Positions 1 through 4,715 of a DNA stretch of 8,332 bases are shown here, one piece after another (position 1 is the first letter of the stretch; each line of letters opens with the position of its first letter). A program made the translations under genes and the position numbers. The notes beneath the pieces were generated by a model. That model was not told where the DNA came from and did not search any database. It saw nothing but the letters and a program-made list of their open reading frames with translations. Source of the stretch: Balneolaceae bacterium (lineage in GTDB: Bacteria > Bacteroidota > Rhodothermia > Balneolales > Balneolaceae). The stretch spans positions 1-8,332 of the forward strand of contig SKWF01000130.1 of assembly GCA_007129085.1 (NCBI GenBank). Direction: 5' to 3'.

Positions 1-1142
1 ACGGCTCCCACGTAATGCCGCTGTATCAAACCTCAACATTTGGATTTAAAAATGCGGAGGCCGGCAGAAAATTCTTTGCCGGTGAAGAAGGTGGCGCCTC
101 CCATGGCTATTCACGACTTGGAAACCCTACGGTTCAACGGGTAGAAGAGACATTTTCCCAACTTGAAACGTTTGACTCTGAGTTTGAAGCAGAAACACTG
201 TTGTTTGGTTCCGGAATGGCTGCCATGACCACAACCTTGATGGCTGTTGGAGCCGGCCGCAGAATTCTTGCTCAAGAGGTGCTTTATGGATGCACATCCC
301 AGTTTTTACAGGAAGATGCCGAAAGTTTAAACATCTCCGTTACACATGTTGATCCAAACGATCTGCTCGCCGTAGAACAAGCGCTTGAAACTTATCCGGA
401 TATCGAGATGATCTACCTGGAGAGTGTAGCGAATCCAACCATGCGCGTTAACGATCTGCAGGCAATAAGCAGAATGGCTAAAAATCATGGGGCAATTGTA
501 ATGGTTGATAACACGTTTGCCACGCCATACCATCTGCGGCCTCTTAAACATGGAGCAGATATCGTCGCCTACTCCACCACCAAATATCTGAGTGGCCACG
601 GAACCGTTGTTGGAGGATCGATTACGGCAAAAGAGGGGATTTTTGATGAGTACCACCTCCCAACATTTAGAAAAAATATGGGTGGAATTGCCGGCCCTTT
701 TGATGCATGGCTTACCCTGATGGGAATTAAAACTTTTCCCCTTCGGATGAAAAAGCACAACGAAAATGCTGTGGATGTTGCTCGATTTCTGAATGAGCAC
801 CCGGCCGTAGAAAAAGTGTGGTATCCCGGTCTGCCTTCACATTCCGATCACCAAATTGCCACTGAACTGCTCGAAAATGGATATGGAGGTGTTTTATCCT
901 TTGAGCTTAAGGGTGGCTATGATGCCGGCGTGAAGATGATGGACAGCGTTGAATTTTGCACGCTTGCTGTCAGTCTTGGCACTATTGATACACTAATTCA
1001 ACACCCGGCCTCGATGACTCACTCCGTTGTAAAACCGGAAGTTCGACTAAAAACGGGAATTACCGATGGGTTGATTCGTCTCTCGGTCGGCACCGAAAAT
1101 GTAAGCGACATTATTGAAGATCTTGAGCAGGCGATGAATTAA
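1..1142 (+). CDS. PLP-dependent Cys/Met metabolism enzyme, methionine gamma-lyase-like (5' end missing)
   Basis: This is a cytosolic PLP enzyme of the trans-sulfuration family. The most likely reaction is gamma-elimination of methionine to methanethiol, ammonia and 2-oxobutyrate; cystathionine gamma-lyase or gamma-synthase activity is the alternative. The reading frame is open to the left edge (G-S-H-V precede the Met at 15), and the family's N-terminal arm of roughly 20-30 residues is missing, so Met 15 is internal. Numbering from that Met: YSRLGNPT at 32-39 (cofactor phosphate contact from the partner subunit), LYGCT with C93 at the place of the methionine gamma-lyase cysteine (C116 in Pseudomonas putida), DNTFATP with D165 (pyridine nitrogen), and STTKYLSGHG with K190 as the Schiff-base lysine. 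SLGTIDTLIQHPASMTHS near the C terminus resembles methionine gamma-lyases. Against this, the Lys-Asp pair of that enzyme reads K220-N221 here. Family assignment is firm, exact substrate is not. The gene ends with TAA and converges on the ytxJ-like gene. Confidence 0.9.
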   Translation, partial: GSHVMPLYQTSTFGFKNAEAGRKFFAGEEGGASHGYSRLGNPTVQRVEETFSQLETFDSEFEAETLLFGSGMAAMTTTLMAVGAGRRILAQEVLYGCTSQFLQEDAESLNISVTHVDPNDLLAVEQALETYPDIEMIYLESVANPTMRVNDLQAISRMAKNHGAIVMVDNTFATPYHLRPLKHGADIVAYSTTKYLSGHGTVVGGSITAKEGIFDEYHLPTFRKNMGGIAGPFDAWLTLMGIKTFPLRMKKHNENAVDVARFLNEHPAVEKVWYPGLPSHSDHQIATELLENGYGGVLSFELKGGYDAGVKMMDSVEFCTLAVSLGTIDTLIQHPASMTHSVVKPEVRLKTGITDGLIRLSVGTENVSDIIEDLEQAMN

Positions 1143-1155
1143 CTTCTCCTTATGT

Positions 1156-1174
1156 GATGACTATGATAGTCATC
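1156..1174. repeat. Short perfect palindrome (9-1-9) after the lyase gene
   Basis: GATGACTAT and ATAGTCATC are exact reverse complements separated by one G, starting 14 bases after the lyase stop codon. Its right arm overlaps the left end of hairpin repeat A (1169-1208). It could be a protein-binding dyad or part of a compound hairpin that protects the transcript's 3' end. With only one base between the arms, a cruciform or hairpin would lose a pair or two at the tip. No T-tract follows, so it is not a standard terminator. Confidence 0.6.
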
Positions 1175-1208
1175 GCGGACGGAGCGACAGCGTAGATCCG
1201 CGATCTCC
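1169..1208 (+). repeat. Hairpin repeat copy A (REP-like intergenic element)
   Basis: This 40-base element opens with GTCA, has stem arms TCGCGGA (1173-1179) and TCCGCGA (1197-1203) around a 17-base loop containing GAGCGACAGCGTAGA, and closes with TCTCC. The same order (GTC, stem, CG, AGCGA-AGCG-AGA loop, stem, CTCC) appears on the other strand at 1263-1301 with a different but still paired stem. It resembles the GTCA...GAGCGAAGCG...TCTC class of dispersed bacterial intergenic hairpins that I recall from many genomes; that link is from memory. It is likely non-coding and may be a REP/MITE-type element. Confidence 0.65.
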
Positions 1209-1262
1209 TTCTTTTGCTATGGTTTCTGCTTGAATCAACGCTCATTGCTTTTCACAAAGTTG

Positions 1263-1301
1263 GGAGACCCCGCATCTTCGCTTCGCTGCGTGCGGGGTGA
1301 C
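1263..1301 (-). repeat. Hairpin repeat copy B (REP-like, inverted relative to A)
   Basis: Read on the minus strand this 39-base element starts GTC, has arms ACCCCGCA and TGCGGGGT (plus-strand arms at 1267-1274 and 1291-1298) around a 16-base loop CGCAGCGAAGCGAAGA, and ends CTCC. Loop and flanks match copy A with few changes, while the stem sequence is largely different and fully paired. The two copies are therefore in head-to-head inverted arrangement about 54 bases apart, a layout seen in REP/BIME-type clusters. No transposase is present in the window. Confidence 0.65.
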
Positions 1302-1329
1302 GTATTTTTACCATTCATTAGCCTACACC

Positions 1330-1362
1330 AGACATCCCATGTTTCGAAAACATGGGATGTCT
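1330..1362. repeat. 33-base perfect inverted repeat (15-3-15)
   Basis: Arms AGACATCCCATGTTT and AAACATGGGATGTCT are exact reverse complements with a CGA loop. It sits 16 bases past the stop codon of the ytxJ-like gene, so its RNA would form a very stable hairpin at the 3' end of the yciO-pfkA-ytxJ transcript. There is no adjacent T-run in either direction, which argues against a simple intrinsic terminator. It may block 3' exonucleases or be a third dispersed palindromic element; its sequence is not related to copies A and B beyond the shared AGAC edge. Confidence 0.75.
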
Positions 1363-1378
1363 CTACTCAGTGAATTGC

Positions 1379-1774
1379 TCAAACAAGCTCATCCACCGTT
1401 TCTCGCACAACATCTTCCCGAATACCACCATGGGAGGCGTGCCAAAATAAGTTTCCGTTATTCAGTAGAATCAGCTGAGGGGATTGATGAATTACATCGC
1501 TTTTTTTTGCCAGGTATTGCGAGAGTGAGCGGTTCTCGATAACATCTACAAAATGGAAAGACACATCCGGAGAGTAATCATCAATAATTGCTTCTACAGC
1601 AGTTTTTGTAAAGACACAAACCCCACAGGAAAAGCTGTGCTTATATACCAAATTAATACCGCTGTCGGCCTTGAAAAGGTCATTTATATCTTGTTCTGAA
1701 TCAGGAAAACTCCACCGATCATCTAGCTCACGGCCACCACTCATAATTCCTCGAATTCCGTCAAAAAATCCCAT
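1379..1774 (-). CDS. ytxJ: YtxJ/BrxC-family bacilliredoxin-like protein with CxxC
   Basis: The 131-residue product has a thioredoxin-like fold of the YtxJ (bacillithiol system, BrxC) family. The characteristic core is present: W21, YKHSFSCGVC at 44-53, the VDVIENRSLSQYLA segment, then the SPQLILLNNGNLFWHASHGGI block near the C terminus. Known BrxC proteins remove bacillithiol from mixed disulfides in the cytosol and use a single cysteine in a TCPIS motif. Here the site reads SCGVC, so C50 and C53 form a possible dithiol pair, which is unusual. I chose ATG 1774 over the longer frame from 1840 because the family begins near here, because GGGAG lies seven bases upstream inside the end of pfkA, and because the extra residues would merely overlap pfkA. 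There is one base between the pfkA stop and this start, so it is the last gene of the operon. A role in bacillithiol chemistry is inferred from family only. Confidence 0.87.
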   Translation of the reverse strand: MGFFDGIRGIMSGGRELDDRWSFPDSEQDINDLFKADSGINLVYKHSFSCGVCVFTKTAVEAIIDDYSPDVSFHFVDVIENRSLSQYLAKKSDVIHQSPQLILLNNGNLFWHASHGGIREDVVRETVDELV

Positions 1775-1775
1775 T

Positions 1776-2852
1776 TTAATCTCCCATACAGATTCCAATA
1801 TCCCGCGCAGTTTGGATAGTATCTCCATCCAGCGGAACAAGTTTCATTTTGCCTGCCACATCCGATATTGGAATGCGTTCTATTCGATTATCCCTGAGCA
1901 CAATCAGTTTATTCAAATTTCCTTCCGCTATTGCACGAACGGCTTCTGCTCCAAATCGCAAAGAAATTAGTCTGTCGTACGTAGTTGGGGTTCCTCCCCT
2001 CTGCAGATGACCGAGTACAATTGACCGGGACTCTTTTCCGGTACGTTCACTAAGTATTTCTGCGATATATTCATCCGCTCCGCCAAGCTGTTCGGCCTGA
2101 CCCACCGTTTTTCCTTTAACGAATCGAGAGCCGCCTTTTTCAACAGCTCCTTCCGCCAAAACGATAATGGTATAGTTTCTTCCCCGCGCTTCGCGTTCCT
2201 CTATTTTTTCAACAATTGAATCGATAGTGTATTCCACTTCCGGAATTAGAATAACATCCGCAGAGGCCGATAACCCCGAATGAAGAGCTATCCAGCCGGC
2301 ATAACGCCCCATCACTTCTACCACCATAATACGCTGGTGTGATTCGGCCGTGGTTGTCAATTTATCAATTGCTTCGGTGGCAGTTGTCACAGCAGTATCA
2401 AATCCGAGGGTTACATCACATCCCCAAATATCGTTATCAATTGTTTTTGGGATCCCGACTATATCAATCCCCTTTTTGGTCAATTTATCAGCAATTGCCA
2501 TTGAGCCGTCTCCACCGATGGCAATTAACGCGTCAACGCCGTGTGACTGAAACACATCAACAGCTTCATCTGAACGATCCTCCAGGTCCCAGCTGCCGTC
2601 CTCTTTTTGATACGGCATTCCAAATGGGTTACCTCGATTTGCCGTTCCCAAAATGGTGCCACCCTGCATGGTTATGCCCCGCACAGTATCCCTCGTGAGT
2701 TGAATAAACGGCTCATCAGAATAGAGAGAGCCGTACCCGTTTTTAATTCCAACAACTTCCCACCCTCGATGCAGTGCAGCTAGGGTTGCCGCACGTATCG
2801 CTGCATTCAGGCCGGGAGCATCACCGCCCCCGGTATTGATTGCTATTTTCAA
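1776..2852 (-). CDS. pfkA: 6-phosphofructokinase (group III-like, predicted ATP-dependent)
   Basis: This cytosolic glycolytic enzyme phosphorylates fructose 6-phosphate to fructose 1,6-bisphosphate. The 358-residue protein has the family motifs in order: NTGGGDAPGLN at 6-16 (nucleotide site), GGDGS at 113-117, PKTIDND at 135-141 with the catalytic Asp pair D139/D141, MGR at 181-183 and GHLQRGGTPT at 281-290 (sugar phosphate site). In E. coli numbering the specificity positions are Gly104 (here G116) and Lys124 (K136). Family knowledge links Asp104 with pyrophosphate use, so Gly suggests ATP, while Lys124 places it with the group III enzymes rather than with E. coli PfkA. The start codon is TTG at 2852-2850; it overlaps the yciO stop in TTGA and puts the conserved N terminus right at the start. 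The upstream SD is weak, so translation is probably coupled to yciO. It is the middle gene of the operon. Confidence 0.93.
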   Translation of the reverse strand: MKIAINTGGGDAPGLNAAIRAATLAALHRGWEVVGIKNGYGSLYSDEPFIQLTRDTVRGITMQGGTILGTANRGNPFGMPYQKEDGSWDLEDRSDEAVDVFQSHGVDALIAIGGDGSMAIADKLTKKGIDIVGIPKTIDNDIWGCDVTLGFDTAVTTATEAIDKLTTTAESHQRIMVVEVMGRYAGWIALHSGLSASADVILIPEVEYTIDSIVEKIEEREARGRNYTIIVLAEGAVEKGGSRFVKGKTVGQAEQLGGADEYIAEILSERTGKESRSIVLGHLQRGGTPTTYDRLISLRFGAEAVRAIAEGNLNKLIVLRDNRIERIPISDVAGKMKLVPLDGDTIQTARDIGICMGD

Positions 2853-3526
2853 ACTGATGCCCGTTTTTGAAGTTCATGACCTTCAAGTGCAACAGCCTCT
2901 TTTAAAAGCTTCATACCAAGGCCTTCACGAATTATTTCGGGTTGATCACTTGTCAGATCAAGAATGGTTGTTTCATCTGTAGATAGCGGATGCTGATCAT
3001 CAACTACAATATCAACCAGCTTATCAAATCGGCTTAAATACATTTCTTTGTCACTACTATCGGGACTGCCATACTCAACATCAGGCAATTTTGCAGTAAT
3101 CGCCATGATTGGACGACCTAAATCCTCAATAGTCTCCAGGCAAATTGGGTAATTTGGCACGCGAATTCCCACCGTTCGTTTTTTAGGGTGGGTAAGCAGA
3201 CGCGGCACCTCTCGCGTGGCCGGCAAAATGAATGTATATGGACCCGGAATAAGCCGCTTAATCAGTTTAAAATTCTCATCCGTAAGATTGGCAAACGTTG
3301 ATACATGCTCCAGGCTATGGCACATCACCGAAAGGTGATCTTTTTTCCCCATCTGGCGTATTTTTCGAATTCTATCCATCCCCTTTTTATTCTGATAATC
3401 ACACACCAGCGCGTACTGGCTATCTGTGGGGATCATCAAAACACCTTCATCAAGCAATTTATCTACAAGCTCAAAAATCTGTTTTTTCTTCGGCGATTCG
3501 GGATGGATTTTAATTCGTTCAGACAT
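2849..3526 (-). CDS. yciO: YciO-type Sua5/YrdC/TsaC family protein
   Basis: The 225-residue single-domain protein aligns by eye along its length with E. coli YciO: IHPESP near the N terminus, PTDSQYAL at 33-40, IRKIRQM at 53-59, MCHSLEHVSTFA at 68-79, PGPYTFIL at 94-101, EVPRLL, GIRVP at 120-124, TTILDLT and a REGLG ending. The superfamily binds RNA or nucleotides, and the TsaC/Sua5 members make threonylcarbamoyl-AMP for tRNA t6A; YciO members form a separate branch whose physiological role is less certain, so t6A synthesis is only possible here. There is no C-terminal Sua5 domain. Two ATGs compete: 3532 sits directly against AGAGGA with no spacing, while 3526 has that SD six bases upstream, so 3526 is preferred. 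It is the first gene of the operon, with a 4-base overlap into pfkA. Confidence 0.87.
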   Translation of the reverse strand: MSERIKIHPESPKKKQIFELVDKLLDEGVLMIPTDSQYALVCDYQNKKGMDRIRKIRQMGKKDHLSVMCHSLEHVSTFANLTDENFKLIKRLIPGPYTFILPATREVPRLLTHPKKRTVGIRVPNYPICLETIEDLGRPIMAITAKLPDVEYGSPDSSDKEMYLSRFDKLVDIVVDDQHPLSTDETTILDLTSDQPEIIREGLGMKLLKEAVALEGHELQKRASV

Positions 3527-3533
3527 GATCATT
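3527..3533 (-). promoter_or_regulatory. RBS deciding the yciO start
   Basis: On the minus strand the sequence AAAGAGGA ends at position 3533, followed by ATGATCATG. The strong SD AGAGGA leaves six bases to the second ATG (3526) and none to the first (3532), which favours the second as start. The listed span covers the end of the SD and the spacer. Confidence 0.55.
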
Positions 3534-3619
3534 CCTCTTTGTTTATTTGATATAGCTTAAAGCTTCACTCAGTACTAATTTAGAAAATCTCCATGAACTT
3601 TTTGCGAAGCTGATTAGTA

Positions 3620-3648
3620 TTAATAACATTCATTTATACCTTTGTCAA
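3620..3648 (-). promoter_or_regulatory. Predicted extended -10 promoter for yciO-pfkA-ytxJ
   Basis: On the minus strand there is a perfect -35 hexamer TTGACA (3648-3643), a 17-base spacer, and TATTAA (3625-3620) preceded directly by TGT, giving an extended -10. Transcription would start near 3613 and leave a leader of roughly 85 bases before ATG 3526. This is the best sigma-70-like match I find in the window. It is a prediction by eye only. Confidence 0.6.
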
Positions 3649-3665
3649 CGATTCGTTCTTAACTT

Positions 3666-3687
3666 CTGTTAATTTATTATCTAACAG
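3666..3687. promoter_or_regulatory. Possible operator dyad in the divergent promoter region
   Basis: CTGTTA (3666-3671) and TAACAG (3682-3687) form an inverted repeat with a 10-base AT-rich spacer, just upstream of the hydrolase gene at 3713 and upstream of the yciO promoter. A TATAAC hexamer at 3693-3698 could be a -10 for the hydrolase gene, but it has no visible -35 partner and would leave almost no leader. The spacing suits a dimeric regulator, yet six-base arms in AT-rich DNA can arise by chance. Confidence 0.25.
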
Positions 3688-3712
3688 CAACTTATAACCA
3701 ACATTATTTATC

Positions 3713-4420
3713 ATGAAAACTGACATTAAAGCGTGGTGGCTAGGCCACTCGGCATTTCGTATTGAATCGCAATCAGGAAAAGTAATTTATATCGATCCAT
3801 TTTTGTCCGGAAACCCTTCAACTCCGGATGATCAAAAATCTCCTGATGATGTCGATTATATTCTGCTTACACACGGACATGAAGATCATGTGGGAGATAC
3901 ACTTGATATTGCCGAAAAAACCGGATGCACGGTTGTGGCACAGGTTGAACTTTCACAACTGTTGAAAAAGCATGGACTGAAAGAAGATCAGCGTATTGAG
4001 TTTAACAAGGGTGGTACCGTTGCATTTGACGATTTTTCCGTAACGCTGGTAGATGCGAAACACAGTTCATCATTCCAGGGAGAGTACGCAGGTGAAGCAG
4101 CAGGGTTGGTTCTCTCTTTTGAAGATGATATCTGTTTCTACCACCTGGGCGACACAAGCTTATTTAGCGACCTCGAACTTTACGGGGTGATGTATCAGCC
4201 TCATGTTGTTGCTGTGCCTATGGGAGATCATTACACAATGGGACCACAGGAAGCGGCCATGGCCTGCGAAATGATTGGAGCGGAACTTGCTATACCAATT
4301 CACTACGGTACTTTCCCACCACTTACCGGCGACCCGGAAGATTTCAGGGCGTTTACCGGTGAATATTGCGATACGGAAGTTGCTATACCGGAACCCGGCG
4401 ACCAGTTTTTGGGAAATTAG
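3713..4420 (+). CDS. UPF0173-type metal-dependent hydrolase (metallo-beta-lactamase fold)
   Basis: The 235-residue cytosolic protein fits the UPF0173/YtkL-like family in length and motifs. GHSAF is at 11-15, IDPFLSGNP at 27-35, the metal motif THGHEDH at 53-59 (H54, H56, D58, H59), a histidine at 117 in DAKHSS, LGDTSLF at 145-151 with bridging D147, and the final ligand H197 in IPIHYGTFP. Together these give a complete set of ligands for two metal ions, so the enzyme should be active. The natural substrate of the family is not established; some relatives resemble UlaG lactonases. The ATG at 3713 is supported by the family's start close to the WWLGHSAF strand. No Shine-Dalgarno sequence precedes it. 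The gene stands alone, divergent from the yciO operon and closed by a terminator at 4463-4504. Confidence 0.9.
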   Translation: MKTDIKAWWLGHSAFRIESQSGKVIYIDPFLSGNPSTPDDQKSPDDVDYILLTHGHEDHVGDTLDIAEKTGCTVVAQVELSQLLKKHGLKEDQRIEFNKGGTVAFDDFSVTLVDAKHSSSFQGEYAGEAAGLVLSFEDDICFYHLGDTSLFSDLELYGVMYQPHVVAVPMGDHYTMGPQEAAMACEMIGAELAIPIHYGTFPPLTGDPEDFRAFTGEYCDTEVAIPEPGDQFLGN

Positions 4421-4462
4421 TGTATTAGTGAATTCTTTGATTTAAAAATTAGGAAAAATATC

Positions 4463-4504
4463 ACCCCGGCTGAATTAGAGAGGAAGGTCGGGGTTTTCTT
4501 TTTT
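4463..4504 (+). terminator. Intrinsic terminator of the hydrolase gene
   Basis: ACCCCGGC (4463-4470) pairs with GGTCGGGGT (4486-4494) through six Watson-Crick pairs, one G-U pair and one further G-C pair, around a loop of about 16 bases. A T-rich run (TTTTCTTTTTT) follows at once. It lies about 40 bases past the hydrolase stop codon. The T-run fits plus-strand transcription. Confidence 0.8.
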
Positions 4505-4643
4505 GTATAAGGTTCTTCTATATCATTTAACTCTGTGTTCAAGCAACAGTTAACTACGACGAGTTCTATCCAATCTCTAAAGCTGATCCAGATATATCAT
4601 TTCTTCCTTTAAAATCTCAAATTGGTTATAGCATATAATAAAA
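4505..4643. other. Non-coding spacer between two convergent terminators
   Basis: This AT-rich stretch separates the hydrolase terminator from the metallopeptidase terminator. I see no gene, RNA or repeat here beyond a weak TTAACT/AGTTAA pair near 4528-4555 and two loose copies of TATATCATTT. It appears to be plain convergent intergenic DNA. Confidence 0.6.
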
Positions 4644-4689
4644 AAGACCTCCAAGGAGCCGCATAAATGCGGGACACCTTGAAGGTCTT
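4640..4689 (-). terminator. Strong intrinsic terminator of the metallopeptidase gene
   Basis: A long hairpin spans 4644-4689. The outer stem AAGACCT/AGGTCTT continues after one non-Watson-Crick position through CAAGG/CCTTG, then an internal loop, then CCGCAT/ATGCGG at the tip. The odd position (4651 with 4682) is a C-A mismatch in plus-strand RNA but a G-U wobble in minus-strand RNA, and the T-run follows on the minus strand (4640-4645). Both point to termination of the gene that ends at 4716. The other side is also AT-rich, so weak bidirectional action is possible. Confidence 0.88.
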
Positions 4690-4715
4690 AATTTTCTAAT
4701 CAACAAATTCCCTGA

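Larger units (their letters stand above)
1143..1378. other. Convergent intergenic region rich in palindromes
   Basis: These 236 bases separate two converging genes. I see no credible coding sequence: the open frames across it lack family resemblance. The region holds a 19-base palindrome, two related hairpin repeats in opposite orientation and a 33-base perfect inverted repeat, each listed separately. None is followed by a clear T-run, so no canonical intrinsic terminator is visible for either gene. The stretch between about 1209 and 1262 shows nothing recognisable. Confidence 0.7.

Noticed and set aside
327..800. Minus-strand open frame of 157 codons inside the lyase gene
   Set aside because: It is antisense to a strongly conserved coding region and shows no recognisable motif.
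1156..1203. Hairpins after the lyase stop as an intrinsic terminator
   Set aside because: No T-run follows either hairpin; sequence and layout fit dispersed repeats better.
1169..1362. CRISPR array
   Set aside because: The repeats are palindromes of different sequence in opposite orientation, with no regular spacing and no cas genes.
1297..1542. Plus-strand open frame of 81 codons overlapping the end of the ytxJ-like gene
   Set aside because: It runs through the perfect inverted repeat and antisense to a conserved gene, and its product has no family features.
1775..1840. Longer start (ATG 1840) for the ytxJ-like gene
   Set aside because: The extra 22 residues would overlap the end of pfkA, are not typical of the family, and the ATG at 1774 has its own SD.
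2339..2698. Plus-strand frames antisense to pfkA
   Set aside because: The Gln/Leu/Pro-rich products look like reverse-strand artefacts of a conserved gene.
3637..3644. TACCTTTG as a Bacteroidota-type -7 box for the hydrolase gene
   Set aside because: No TTTG/TTG element lies at the needed distance upstream, and the string overlaps a better minus-strand -35 hexamer.
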